Shown: positions 53,610 through 63,082, counted from the first letter of the stretch. The stretch is DNA of 64,000 bases from an uncultured Ruminococcus sp. (GCA_902762615.1 CACWOX010000009.1:18566-82565); one strand, 5' to 3'. The notes: generated by a model not told the origin, from the letters alone. Program-made: numbers and translations.

Positions 53610-53653
53610 GCGGTGGAGAAAGAAGCGAAAACTTCCTTCCCCACCGCTTTTTT
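53610..53653 (+). terminator. Terminator of the SH3b/amidase gene
   Basis: Stem GCGGTGG (53610-53616) with CCACCGC (53641-53647) plus partial inner pairing, followed by TTTTTTAT. Confidence 0.88.
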
Positions 53654-53656
53654 ATT

Positions 53657-54700
53657 TCAGATCACGCTGCCGCTCGATGTGATTTTTTCATCCATCCGCA
53701 AGAAAAAACAGCTGCCCTCGCCGGGACTGCTTTCCGCCCGAATCGGTATATTCAAAAGGGCGGCTGCCTCTGCGCAGAGATACAGCCCCAGACCGCTGGA
53801 TTTGTCGCCCAGCCTGCCGTTCGCGCCGGTGTAGCCCTTTTCAAAAATGCGCGGCAAATCCTCCGGCGCAATGCCGATGCCTGTGTCGGCGACGGAAAGA
53901 ACTCCGTCCTGCACCGAAACGGTGATAGTTCCCGACGGCGTGTACTTCAGGGCGTTGGAAATCAGCTGCTCCAGCATGCAGACAAACCATTTTTTGTCGG
54001 TAACAATCCTGACCGTTGTTCCGCTGTATTCCAGCCTGAGCTTTTTATAGATGAACTGAGAGGCAAACTTGCGGATCACCTCGCGTATCAATCCGTCCAG
54101 CGCGTATTCCTGAATCAGCAGGTCGTTGGAATCGCTGCCTAATCGCTGGTAGGCGAGAACCATCGCCGTATATTGCTCAATGCGGAACAGCTCCTCCCCA
54201 AGCGCGTGTCTGTCGGGATTTTCGGACGAGCCCAGCGCCAGCTTCATCACCGCAATGGGCGTCTTGATCTGATGCACCCACGCGGTGTAAAAATCCTGCG
54301 TTTCCTTGCGTTCGGCTGACAATGCGGACACAAGCCTTTCCTTTTCCGCCCCCAGACATTCTGCCATCTGCTGATAGTCGGCTTCGGCAAGGCTTTTGCC
54401 CTCCGGCAGATCATTCCACTGGGTGAGAATACCCGTCAGCTTTTGGTAACGCTGTGCGGCTTTGCTTTGTTCTTTGACAACCCCAACCACAAAAAAAGCC
54501 GCCATACAGAAGAATGTGACCGCAAAGGCATAACAAAACGGTTCCATTGGAATGCCGTACAGTCGGAAAATCACGTAAGTCAGAACCGTATTGAGCAGAA
54601 ACAGCCCTGCGGTTATTCTATATTGCCGCAGGCAGTCCAGCAAAACGGCTGCTTTTCTGCTGTTTTTATTTTTGTAATTGTTTTTGTTTTTGTTTATCAT
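53657..54700 (-). CDS. BceS-type sensor histidine kinase
   Basis: 347 residues. Two membrane helices close together (about 30-50 and 57-76) with almost no extracellular loop mark an intramembrane-sensing kinase of the BceS family, which depends on its ABC transporter for signal. The phospho-acceptor is His143 (FYTAWVHQIKTPIAVM). The ATP-binding domain has an N box, DTGIGIAPEDLPRIFEKGY and the GLGLYLC loop. It overlaps the response regulator gene by four bases. The set should detect cell-wall-active peptides. Confidence 0.93.
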   Translation of the reverse strand: MINKNKNNYKNKNSRKAAVLLDCLRQYRITAGLFLLNTVLTYVIFRLYGIPMEPFCYAFAVTFFCMAAFFVVGVVKEQSKAAQRYQKLTGILTQWNDLPEGKSLAEADYQQMAECLGAEKERLVSALSAERKETQDFYTAWVHQIKTPIAVMKLALGSSENPDRHALGEELFRIEQYTAMVLAYQRLGSDSNDLLIQEYALDGLIREVIRKFASQFIYKKLRLEYSGTTVRIVTDKKWFVCMLEQLISNALKYTPSGTITVSVQDGVLSVADTGIGIAPEDLPRIFEKGYTGANGRLGDKSSGLGLYLCAEAAALLNIPIRAESSPGEGSCFFLRMDEKITSSGSVI

Positions 54701-55368
54701 ACAATCATATACCCGCTTCCCGGCTTGGTTACAATCACATCGGTAAGCCCGTTTTCACTCAGCTTTTTGCGAAGCCTTGCTACATTGACGGTGAGGGTGT
54801 TTTCCTCCACATACAGATCGCTTTGCCAGAGCGCGTTCATCAGATTGTCGCGGCTGACAATTCTGCCCTTGTTGTCCAGCAGAATCTGCAAAATGCGCAG
54901 CTCGTTTTTGGTAAGCTCGATATGCTTCCCGTCGTAAATCACGGAGGCGTCGCCCGAATTGAGCTTGGCGCCGTGAAATTCGGGCAGGCTGCCCGCTTCG
55001 CTGATTTCGTAGGTCCGTCGGAGCACCGCCTGTACCTTTACGCCCAGCACCATGGAATCCACCGGCTTTGCGATAAAATCATCGCCGCCCAGACCGATGG
55101 CTGTGACGATATTCATGTTGTCCGAAGCCGAGGAGATAAACACGATCGGTACATTGGATAGCTTCCGGATCTCACTGCACCAATGGTACCCGTTGTAAAA
55201 AGGGAGCATAATGTCCAGCAGCACGAGCTGCGGCTGATATTCGGTGAATTCCCCTGTCACGTTGCGGAAATCAGAGATGGTTCTGACCTCGTTTCCGTAA
55301 TCCGACAGGGTCTTTTCAATTGCCGAGGAAAGCGCGAAGTCGTCCTCGACCAGTAAGATCCGGTACAT
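54697..55368 (-). CDS. BceR-type response regulator (OmpR family)
   Basis: 223 residues from the ATG at 55368 (AAAGGAG upstream); a much longer frame reaching 55737 runs into the permease gene. Receiver domain with the phosphorylated Asp52 (VLLDIMLPF), then a winged helix DNA-binding domain (about 125-223) with LTKNELRILQILL and VNVARLRKKL. It would activate the ABC transporter operon; the direct repeats at 58260-58278 are a candidate binding site. Confidence 0.94.
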   Translation of the reverse strand: MYRILLVEDDFALSSAIEKTLSDYGNEVRTISDFRNVTGEFTEYQPQLVLLDIMLPFYNGYHWCSEIRKLSNVPIVFISSASDNMNIVTAIGLGGDDFIAKPVDSMVLGVKVQAVLRRTYEISEAGSLPEFHGAKLNSGDASVIYDGKHIELTKNELRILQILLDNKGRIVSRDNLMNALWQSDLYVEENTLTVNVARLRKKLSENGLTDVIVTKPGSGYMIV

Positions 55369-55394
55369 ATCCGTTGTTCTCCTTTTATAGTTTC

Positions 55395-57428
55395 TCAATG
55401 AACAATTTTGTAGTAGGTCTTTGAAGTGCCGAGATAAATCAGCGTGTACACCATCGCAAATGCCGCAAAGGTGCCAAGCGTGCAGACCGCAAACAGCCTC
55501 ACACTGAAAAGCAACAGCACTTTCATGATGCCTGTCAGCAGAGGAAAGACCACCGCCATGTGCAGTCCGGCGACCGCCAGCGGCAGGAAGAACACAAGAA
55601 GCACCTGCTTGCGGATGGTCTGCCTGACCTCCTGCCGGCTCATGCCGATTTTTTCCATGATCTGAAAGCGGGTTCTGTCCTCGTACCCTTCCGAAATCTG
55701 CTTGTAGTAGATAATGAGCGCCGTCGCAAACAGGCATACCGCCCCCAGCAGCACACCCAGAAAGAGCAGCGTGCCGAACATGCCCAGCAGGGCTTCTTTG
55801 GCGTTCCAGCGGGTGTCGAGATTGTATGTAATGACGGCGTCGTCGCCAGCCATCTTCCTCAGAGACGCACGCAGGTCTGCATCCAGCGAATCCCCCACAG
55901 CCGCCGCCTTCTCGCAGTCGGCAAAGGTCACGGCAATGCGCCTTGTCAATTCGGAGGCGTATTTGCCGTTTGCCTCTTTCTGTGCAAGATAGATGTTGCT
56001 GAGCGTCTCTTCATCGGGAACCACCACGCCATAGCAGGCAAAGGAGGACGCAAGGAAGCTCGCCGAAATGGGGAAATAATAAAGATTCTGTTTGATCTTA
56101 TATTTTGTGCCGTGAATGGTCAGTGCGCCGGTAATATCCTTGATGCCCGAAGGGTCGTATATCGAGCAGACGGCGATCTGGTTTTCACCGAGGGCAAGAG
56201 CTTCGCCCGTCAGTCCGCGGTAGGTCGCTTCGGTGATAAAGAAGTAGTTGCCAATGTCCGTCATGTCGTATTTTTCCACTTTGCCCGACACATACAGCCT
56301 GTTGTCTTTGAGCAGATAGGCGGCGCTCAGATATTCGTTCTGCTCGATGGATTGTATTGTCACGCCGTTTTTGTCCGCGACAGAACGCATCATGCTTTCC
56401 AGCTCTGCCGGAGAGAGATGCCGCGTTTCGCCGTTTTCGTCGGGAAAGCCTGCCTCAAAATATAAATCCTGCGGATAATTCCTGCTCAGCACGCCCTCAT
56501 ATCCGGCGTAAAGGGTGACAGTGGTGGAAATCATCACCAGCACGCCGGTGGCAAGGATCGCAATGGAGGCAAGCCCGACGGCATTCTGCTTCATGCGGTA
56601 GAGCAGCCCCGAAACCGCCGGCATATTCTGGGGTTTGTAATAAAATTTGCCGTTGTTTTTGAGAGCTTTCAGCACAAAAACGCTGCCTGCCACAAAGAGA
56701 AAATAGGTGCCGACAATGACCAGAAGCACCGCCAGAAAGAAGAATTCCAGCGCTTCAAGGGGAGATTTCGTCGTCAGGGCGATAGCGTAACCGGCGGCGA
56801 GGGACACAAGACCCAGCATCAGCATGACCCACCTGACCTTCGGCTCCTTCTCGCCCACGCTGCGGCTCTGCAGCAGCTCCACCGGCTTCATCAGCGCGAT
56901 GCTCACGCGGTTGAGCAGGAAGATGAAGAAATCCAGCAGCAGGAAGAATACCGCCGTGGGAATCACCGTCATAGGCGTGACATAATAGAATCCCGCGACA
57001 ATGTCGGTTTGCAGCAGCCGGCAGATCAGCAGCGAACACAGCTTGTAGAAAAGCATTCCCGCGCAAAGTCCTCCGGCAACCGACAGCAGACTGCTGATCA
57101 GATTTTCAAAGAACAGCACCCTTCCCACATGGCGCTTTTCCATGCCCAACACATTGTACACGCCGAATTCCCGCTTGCGCTGCTTCATCAGGAATCGGTT
57201 GATGTAGAGCATCAGCACCGCCGACAGCAGGGCGAGAATTGCCGCTCCCATCCACATGAAGGTCGGAATATAACTGCCGCCCTTCACCCGCTGCATTCTG
57301 TCGTCCAGCGCCAGCGTGAGCATGATGTAAAAGCAGGCGATCAGTCCGGCTTCGGCGCCTATTCTCGGCAGGAAGAAGCGCGCGTTGCTTCTGAGGTTCT
57401 GCGCTGCCATTCTGGAATACAGCTTCAT
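55395..57428 (-). CDS. BceB-type ABC transporter permease
   Basis: 677 residues with FtsX-like helices at both ends, about ten membrane segments, and one large extracellular domain (roughly 310-520). This is the layout of permeases that remove or sense antimicrobial peptides such as bacitracin and lantibiotics, by freeing lipid-linked wall precursors. It starts in a four-base overlap with the ATPase gene and ends 26 bases before the response regulator gene. The large extracellular domain is the likely ligand-binding part. Confidence 0.93.
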   Translation of the reverse strand: MKLYSRMAAQNLRSNARFFLPRIGAEAGLIACFYIMLTLALDDRMQRVKGGSYIPTFMWMGAAILALLSAVLMLYINRFLMKQRKREFGVYNVLGMEKRHVGRVLFFENLISSLLSVAGGLCAGMLFYKLCSLLICRLLQTDIVAGFYYVTPMTVIPTAVFFLLLDFFIFLLNRVSIALMKPVELLQSRSVGEKEPKVRWVMLMLGLVSLAAGYAIALTTKSPLEALEFFFLAVLLVIVGTYFLFVAGSVFVLKALKNNGKFYYKPQNMPAVSGLLYRMKQNAVGLASIAILATGVLVMISTTVTLYAGYEGVLSRNYPQDLYFEAGFPDENGETRHLSPAELESMMRSVADKNGVTIQSIEQNEYLSAAYLLKDNRLYVSGKVEKYDMTDIGNYFFITEATYRGLTGEALALGENQIAVCSIYDPSGIKDITGALTIHGTKYKIKQNLYYFPISASFLASSFACYGVVVPDEETLSNIYLAQKEANGKYASELTRRIAVTFADCEKAAAVGDSLDADLRASLRKMAGDDAVITYNLDTRWNAKEALLGMFGTLLFLGVLLGAVCLFATALIIYYKQISEGYEDRTRFQIMEKIGMSRQEVRQTIRKQVLLVFFLPLAVAGLHMAVVFPLLTGIMKVLLLFSVRLFAVCTLGTFAAFAMVYTLIYLGTSKTYYKIVH

Positions 57429-58189
57429 TTTACCTCACCGCCTCTTTTGATCATTGTAAGCGTATCGGATATTTTCTGATAGAACTGCTCGTTGGTGCAG
57501 CCGCCCTTGTAAATCTGGTGGAATACCACTCCGTCGCGGATAAACAGCACCCGTCCGGCATGGGACGCGGCGTCGGTGGAATGCGTCACCATCAGAATGG
57601 TCTGTCCGTCGCGGTTCATCTTTTCAAACACCCTGAGCAGGTCGGAGGAGGACTGCGAATCCAGTGCGCCCGTCGGCTCGTCCGCAAGAATCATCTTGGG
57701 ATTGGTGATCAGAGCTCTTGCCGCCGCCGCGCGCTGCTTCTGTCCGCCCGACACCTCATAGGGAAATTTGCTCAGAATATCGCTGATTCCCAGAGACTGC
57801 GCCACCGGCGCGAGCCTTGCGTTCATCTCGGAGACGCTCTTGCCGCTCAGCACCAGCGGCAGCAGAATATTGTCCCGCAGCGAGAAGGTGTCCAGCAGAT
57901 TGAATTCCTGAAACACAAAGCCGAGATTTTCACGGCGGAAGGACGCGAGCGCCGAGTCCTTCACACCCGCAAGATTTTTGCCGTCGAGCATGACGCTGCC
58001 GCCTGTGGGCTTGTCGAGCGCCGCAAGGATATTGAGCAGCGTGGTCTTGCCGGAGCCGGATTCGCCCATGATCGCCACATATTCGCCTGCTTCCACCGAG
58101 AAGGTCACGCCCTTGAGCGCCTGCACCTGACTGCCGCCGAAGCGGGTAGTATAGGTCTTTTTCAGGTCTTTTACTTCGAGAATTGTCAT
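57425..58189 (-). CDS. BceA-type ABC transporter ATP-binding protein
   Basis: 254 residues from the ATG at 58189 with AGGGGG upstream. It has Walker A GESGSGKTT (42-50), a Q-loop, the signature VSGGQKQRAAAARAL, Walker B ILADEPTGALD and a switch His (VTHS). It belongs to the MacB/LolD/BceA group that pairs with FtsX-like permeases. It heads the operon ATPase, permease, response regulator, histidine kinase. The order (transporter before regulators) differs from Bacillus bceRSAB but is common elsewhere. Confidence 0.95.
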   Translation of the reverse strand: MTILEVKDLKKTYTTRFGGSQVQALKGVTFSVEAGEYVAIMGESGSGKTTLLNILAALDKPTGGSVMLDGKNLAGVKDSALASFRRENLGFVFQEFNLLDTFSLRDNILLPLVLSGKSVSEMNARLAPVAQSLGISDILSKFPYEVSGGQKQRAAAARALITNPKMILADEPTGALDSQSSSDLLRVFEKMNRDGQTILMVTHSTDAASHAGRVLFIRDGVVFHQIYKGGCTNEQFYQKISDTLTMIKRGGEVK

Positions 58190-58221
58190 AACGGTTACCC
58201 CCTGTTTCAATTGGTGATTCT

Positions 58222-58278
58222 ATTATATCGAAACAGAACTCTTTTCGACATCGAATCGCGTGACATTCAGGTGACATT
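58222..58278 (-). promoter_or_regulatory. Promoter and 11-bp-spaced direct repeat of the bce-type operon
   Basis: Minus-strand TATAAT (58222-58227) with a weak TGTCGA -35 17 bases upstream (58245-58250). About 10 bases further upstream lie two copies of GTGACATT, at 58260-58267 and 58271-58278 on the plus strand, at an 11-base period. Such spacing is typical of OmpR-family regulator sites, so BceR-like activation at a weak -35 is plausible. Confidence 0.6.
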
Positions 58279-58591
58279 TTTGTAAGGCTGGCATTTACAT
58301 GCTCACGCTCTCTGTAAAAAAAAGCCGCCTTTGGAAATTCACCTTGGGAGGCATAAAGCGCTGTCCTTTCCAATCAAAACAACAGCCGTTCGATAACATA
58401 TGTTATTATATCACCTGAAAGTTTCCTTGTAAATACGGGGCGGCATTTTTCAATCTGCGCTTTCACGGTGTTTAAACAATGTCTACAATGTAATCCTGAG
58501 TATTTATCTGTACTTATTATTCAAATAAACACGCAGAAATATAATAAATGTATTCTGAAAAATAAAGCTGAAACAAAATTTACGAAAAATA

Positions 58592-58620
58592 TTGATTTCA
58601 AGAGTTTTATGTTATATAAT
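58592..58620 (+). promoter_or_regulatory. Promoter of the YidC-like fusion gene
   Basis: TTGATT (58592-58597), 17-base spacer, TATAAT (58615-58620). The rest of the 461-base gap from 58211 holds only this, the bce promoter, and AT-rich sequence. Confidence 0.8.
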
Positions 58621-58671
58621 AGTTCAAAATTGGATGTTTGGCAGTTTGAGATGAAATGAGGATAAATATAA

Positions 58672-61482
58672 ATGGGAATTTTTACAGTGCTGTTTGACCT
58701 GATCATGGGACCGATTGAGCTGTTATTTGATACAGTATTCGCGTTTATGCTCCGATTTACCGATAACGAGGGAATTGCAATCGTTGCATTAAGTCTCGCT
58801 ATCAATCTTCTCATTCTTCCGTTGTACAAACGTGCAGACGCTATGCAGGAGGAAGAACGGCTTAGGGCGCAAAAGCTTGCGTCCGGCGTTAATCATATTA
58901 AAAAGGTATTTAAAGGCGATATGCGCTTTATGGTGCTCAACACCTATTACCGTCAAAACAATTACAAGCCGTATTACGCGTTAAAAGGCTCGTTGTCTCT
59001 TCTCTTGGAGATTCCCTTTTTTATCGCGGCATATGATTATCTTTCCAATTTAGACCGCCTCAGCGGAACCGCTTTCGGTTCCATTGCTGATTTGTCAAAG
59101 CCGGACGGTCTGCTGCATATTGCCGGTCATGCGCTGAATTTGCTTCCCTTGCTTATGACCGCAATCAACATTGTTTCCGGCGTGATCTATACGAAAGGAA
59201 TGCCACTGAAAAGCAAGCTGCAGCTTTACGGCATGGCAATCATATTTCTGGTTTTCTTATACGGTTCTCCTTCCGGTCTGGTGTTCTACTGGACACTGAA
59301 TAATTTGTTCTCTTTGATTAAAAACATCTTTTACAGGGTGCGTCATACTAAATTGGTGCTAAGCATAATCAGTGCCGTCACAGCCATTGTGTCGCTACCG
59401 TATGTTGTTTTCATTGAGCCATTTGATTCCATTCGCAAGCAAACCATTGCGGTCATTGCTCTGGTGCTCATGCTTCTTCCTTTGTCGCTGCATTTTATAT
59501 TTAAAAGACGTAAAGCGCCCATCACCATATCCGAGGCGACCAAGACGGACAATATAATATTTTACGCCTGCTGCATTTTTTTGACTTTGTTAATCGGCGT
59601 ACTTATTCCTTCGGCAGTGATCCATTCGTCGCCCGATGAATTTGTGGAAATCAACACGCTTCGTTCTCCTTTACGATATATTTTCCATTCCTTTATCCTC
59701 GCGGCTGGAACCTTTACAGTGTGGATGAATGTCTTTTATCATTTATCGACTTCTTCTGTCAAAAAAATAATGAGTGCGGGTTCAATCATTGTCGCGGTAT
59801 CATCCATAGTGAATTACATGTTTTACGGTGATTACGGCACCATGTCGTCATTATTGGAATACTACGATTCGTTTTTGAATACGCCTATGCAAAATGCCCT
59901 TAATCTGGCGGTATTAGCTGTCATCGGGGCTGTTGTGTATTTGATTTGGCGGAAGCGTCCGGCTATTGTCAAATCGGTTTGTATGGCTGGATGTGTCACT
60001 GTTCTGGCAATGTCTTGTGTCAATATGTTCCAGATTCAGTCAAGCTTCATCTCACTTCAAAAATCCATATCGGTAAATCTATCCGACGGGAATTCCGCCA
60101 ATCATAAAGCCAAGCTGACGCTTGATAAAACGGGCAGGAATGTTGTCGTCATTATGATGGACAGAGCCATCAACTCATATTTCCCATTTTTGGTGGAGGA
60201 AAAGCCCGAACTGAAAGAACAATTTGCGGGATTCACCTACTATCCAAACACGATTTCATACGGTAATTTTACAAATGTCGGAACGCCGGGACTGTACGGC
60301 GGCTATGAATATATTCCGGAGGAAAACAACAAGCGGTCTGACGAGTGGCTGAGGGATAAACAGAATGAAGCGCTGAAGATTATGCCTGTCCTGTTTTCCT
60401 TGAGCGGATATGACGTCACCGTTTGCGACCCCACTTATGCCGGCTACCAGTGGATGCCCGATCTGAGAATATACGACGAGTATCCTGAAATCAGCAAATA
60501 CATTACAAACGGCTACTTTTTTTCCGACGACGATTTGAAGAAAATAACGACGGACACCGATCAACTGCTCAACCGCAATTTTTTTGTCTACGGTCTTTTC
60601 CGTTCGTCGCCGCTGGTGCTTCATCAAAGTCTCTATAATGCGGGTCATTACAATCACGCAAGTCAGGATTTTAATTCTTCTGAACAGGTAATCAATAATC
60701 TGTATCAGGCAGAGGGCAGCGGTATATTCGGAAAGAATTATGATTTTGCCCGGACATACAACGCATTGAAGAACTACACGAACATCACAGATGTACGTGA
60801 CAGCGGCAAGGGAACCTTTACTATGATCAGCAACGATACCGCTCACAATATTATTATGCTTCAGGAACCTGAATACGAGCCGGCACGTGTGGTTGATAAC
60901 AGGAGCTATGAAGCAGAGCATTCTATCCGCTACTCCATGACAGGAGATAAGCTGTCATTTAACAGTGTGAATCAAATGATTCATTATCAATGCAATATGG
61001 CAGCGATGATCCAACTTGGCAAATGGTTTGATTATCTGCGCGAAAATGACTTGTATGACAATACAAAAATCATCATCGTTTCTGATCACGGAACAAATCT
61101 CATGTTGCCCGATATGAAATTCGGAGACAGTCAGTCACAAAGGTACTATACATACAATGATTCGGCATTTTATAAGTCGCTGCTGCTGGTCAAGGATTTT
61201 GACAGTAAGGAGCTTACGGTAGACGATACCTTTATGACAAACGCGGATACGCCGACATTGGCTTTTTCGGGTATAATCGACAATCCGGTCAACCCGTTTA
61301 CCGGCAAACAAATCAATTCCGACGCCAAAAACGCGCCGGAGCATCACATTGCCTACACAAACACCTATAGCGTCTATCAGAATAACGGTAAAACCTTTAA
61401 GGATATTTTATGGGTAGGACTTAAAGGTAACGACTCAAATGATATGAGTTCATGGCGTGTTATAGGCAAATCACTTAATTAG
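58672..61482 (+). CDS. YidC-like domain fused to an alkaline-phosphatase-superfamily domain
   Basis: 936 residues. Residues about 1-225 look like a YidC/Oxa1 insertase core: VALSLAINLLILPLYKRAD, then LYGSPSGLVFYWTLNNLFSL. About 235-470 is a second block of membrane helices. From about 490 on is an extracellular domain of the phosphatase/sulfatase superfamily: metal ligand Asp497 (VVIMMDRAINS), a candidate Thr nucleophile at 538 (NVGTPGLYGG), and metal ligands Asp805-His806 (IIVSDHGTN). This is the layout of LtaS/EptA phosphotransferases, with a YidC-like part in front. It may modify an envelope polymer, but the insertase-like part is unexplained. Single gene with its own promoter. Confidence 0.85.
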   Translation: MGIFTVLFDLIMGPIELLFDTVFAFMLRFTDNEGIAIVALSLAINLLILPLYKRADAMQEEERLRAQKLASGVNHIKKVFKGDMRFMVLNTYYRQNNYKPYYALKGSLSLLLEIPFFIAAYDYLSNLDRLSGTAFGSIADLSKPDGLLHIAGHALNLLPLLMTAINIVSGVIYTKGMPLKSKLQLYGMAIIFLVFLYGSPSGLVFYWTLNNLFSLIKNIFYRVRHTKLVLSIISAVTAIVSLPYVVFIEPFDSIRKQTIAVIALVLMLLPLSLHFIFKRRKAPITISEATKTDNIIFYACCIFLTLLIGVLIPSAVIHSSPDEFVEINTLRSPLRYIFHSFILAAGTFTVWMNVFYHLSTSSVKKIMSAGSIIVAVSSIVNYMFYGDYGTMSSLLEYYDSFLNTPMQNALNLAVLAVIGAVVYLIWRKRPAIVKSVCMAGCVTVLAMSCVNMFQIQSSFISLQKSISVNLSDGNSANHKAKLTLDKTGRNVVVIMMDRAINSYFPFLVEEKPELKEQFAGFTYYPNTISYGNFTNVGTPGLYGGYEYIPEENNKRSDEWLRDKQNEALKIMPVLFSLSGYDVTVCDPTYAGYQWMPDLRIYDEYPEISKYITNGYFFSDDDLKKITTDTDQLLNRNFFVYGLFRSSPLVLHQSLYNAGHYNHASQDFNSSEQVINNLYQAEGSGIFGKNYDFARTYNALKNYTNITDVRDSGKGTFTMISNDTAHNIIMLQEPEYEPARVVDNRSYEAEHSIRYSMTGDKLSFNSVNQMIHYQCNMAAMIQLGKWFDYLRENDLYDNTKIIIVSDHGTNLMLPDMKFGDSQSQRYYTYNDSAFYKSLLLVKDFDSKELTVDDTFMTNADTPTLAFSGIIDNPVNPFTGKQINSDAKNAPEHHIAYTNTYSVYQNNGKTFKDILWVGLKGNDSNDMSSWRVIGKSLN

Positions 61483-61570
61483 CCGTTTCTCAACAGTCGC
61501 CCCCGACCGTCCCCCAAAAAATCCGGTAACGCATTTCAGCCGCCGTTTTTTGCAGCTCACCGGAAACCGC

Positions 61571-61600
61571 TTGATTTTGCTCATGCCGCTGTGGTATGAT
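61571..61600 (+). promoter_or_regulatory. Possible promoter of the LiaF-like gene
   Basis: TTGATT (61571-61576), 18-base spacer, TATGAT (61595-61600), about 65 bases before the TTG start. Confidence 0.5.
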
Positions 61601-61663
61601 GCAGTTGTAAGGCGGAGATGAAATTCTCCAGGAAAAATCATTTTTTAAAAGGAGACGGTAAGT

Positions 61664-62035
61664 TTGAAAACAACGCGTAAGAAAATCGGTGCCATTATGG
61701 TAGGTTTGATTGTCATTCTGGTGGGCATTGGCTATGCAGCCAAGATAATGGGATATGAGTTTGACCTCTCTTCCCTCTTTTTTGACGGCTGGTGGACGGT
61801 ATTTATCATTGTTCCCGGTGTGATCAAGCTCTTTGAGAAGGATTCCAGCAAGATCTTTGCCGTTGTGCTGATTGCGGTGGGCGTTGCGCTGCTGGTCGGT
61901 CAGTACATTCATTTGAATATTGGGAGCTGGATTGCTCCTGTTGCCATTATCGCCGTCGGCGTGAGCATTGCGGCTGGCGCCTTCAAAGATAAAGACGATG
62001 ATAGCAACGTCAAGAAAGCAATCGTTAATCAGTGA
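61664..62035 (+). CDS. LiaI/LiaF-like small membrane protein
   Basis: 123 residues from a TTG with AAGGAG eight bases before. Four hydrophobic segments in two pairs (IGAIMVGLIVILVGIGYAA, WWTVFIIVPGVI, IFAVVLIAVGVALLVG, IAPVAIIAVGVSIAAG) match the LiaF N-terminal/DUF5668 membrane domain. In Lia systems this domain belongs to proteins that respond to envelope stress, but the LiaF cytoplasmic part is absent. The last residues (about 113-123) lie over the truncation point of the opposite gene, so the C-terminus may be altered. Confidence 0.8.
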   Translation: MKTTRKKIGAIMVGLIVILVGIGYAAKIMGYEFDLSSLFFDGWWTVFIIVPGVIKLFEKDSSKIFAVVLIAVGVALLVGQYIHLNIGSWIAPVAIIAVGVSIAAGAFKDKDDDSNVKKAIVNQ

Positions 62036-62314
62036 GTCTCCCTCTGCCTCGGTGATGTATTCGGGCATCATCAGCAATCGCAACCAGTATTCTGTTTCCG
62101 CTGTTTCTTCTAACGCAATCTGCATTTTGGCTATGAAATCAGCCTTGATGTTTCCGTATGCGGCTTCATTAGCATTTGCACCGATGGAAGTACCGCTTCG
62201 GATGATTTGTTTGGAGATGATAGTTTCATGCTTCTGTTTAATCGGATACTGGTTCAGCTTAATGATCTTTGACCCAAATTTCAGTGATTTTTCAAAAAGA
62301 ATCCTGCTTTGCAT
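62018..62314 (-). pseudogene. Truncated four-helix-bundle protein gene
   Basis: Minus-strand frame from the ATG at 62314. The first 99 residues match the four-helix-bundle family first seen as 23S rRNA intervening-sequence ORFs (FEKSLKFGSKIIKLNQ, SKQIIRSGTSIGANANEA, KMQIALEETAETEYWLRLL). After LINDC (about 62018) the frame becomes the antisense of the LiaF-like gene and stays open by chance to 61490. The last helix of the family is therefore missing. It is probably a broken gene created by a recombination event. Confidence 0.75.
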
Positions 62315-62318
62315 TTAT

Positions 62319-62982
62319 TATGCATCTCTTTAATCCTAATTCACTGTTCACTTAGCACGCGCAAGCGCAGCGCTATTGGAAGGGCTCTGCAAAAAAGATG
62401 CCAATGGATTATTGTGGCGCAAGGAATAATAATTGAAATAGTCAGCTTTATCCCAAAAAATGGGATAGGGCTGATCTTCGTTTTTTCTACTATCTGTTTT
62501 CAGCTGAGCTATTTGAGCTATTTTTATATCTTAGTGAGTCTTTTTAAAGAAAAAAGAAAAAAGAATAAAGAATAGAGAATAAAGAATAATACAGAAACGC
62601 CGCGGAGGTTATCTCTTTGATTTTCTTATTTTTTCTTTATTACTTATTCTTTATTCTTTGAGCCGCATCAGCGGCGTTTCTGGTCGAGGTGACAGGACTT
62701 GAAAATTAGAAGAGAATCATCTCTATTACATCCTATTACCCATCAAATGCCCATTTTTAGCCAATTATGCGCATTTTTTCAGTTGCACTGAATATCCATC
62801 AAAACAGCATTGAAACACACTCAGTAACGCACAAAACTATAAATCAAACAACTCAAAGAAGCACTGGACTGACCCTCTGTTATCACCAACTATTTTTCGC
62901 TGAATGGAATAGAACGACATATTAATTGGTAAAGACCACTGCGAATAGTCTACTGTCGTCGATTTCATAGGAGAAGCACTAT
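62319..62982. other. Gene-poor, repeat-rich stretch
   Basis: No intact gene is seen for about 660 bases. An 88-codon hydrophobic frame (62309-62575) has no ribosome binding site and a non-biased composition; it may be a remnant. An inverted repeat CAGAAACGCCGC (62592-62603) with GCGGCGTTTCTG (62671-62682) is interleaved with AT-rich arms (about 62560-62590 and 62641-62660), which would pair in a crossing way. From 62700 to 62980 I see nothing beyond AT-rich sequence. Confidence 0.6.
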
Positions 62983-62986
62983 ACAC

Positions 62987-63016
62987 TTGACAAGATTAAA
63001 ATATCGATTATATTGT
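62987..63016 (+). promoter_or_regulatory. Predicted promoter of the ParA module
   Basis: TTGACA (62987-62992), 18-base spacer, TATTGT (63011-63016), about 65 bases before the small gene at 63083. Confidence 0.55.
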
Positions 63017-63082
63017 AACATGTTGAAATGGTTGAGTCAACAAAAAATTCTGCTTTTCATTATATATAGGAGGACTGCCCCC

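Noticed and set aside
61490..62017. Downstream part of the four-helix-bundle frame as a long protein
   Set aside because: It is antisense to the LiaF-like gene and has no similarity to the family beyond residue 99.
62309..62575. 88-codon hydrophobic frame as a gene
   Set aside because: It has no ribosome binding site, starts inside the four-helix-bundle gene start region, and ends in a simple AAAGAAAAAAG run. At most a remnant.
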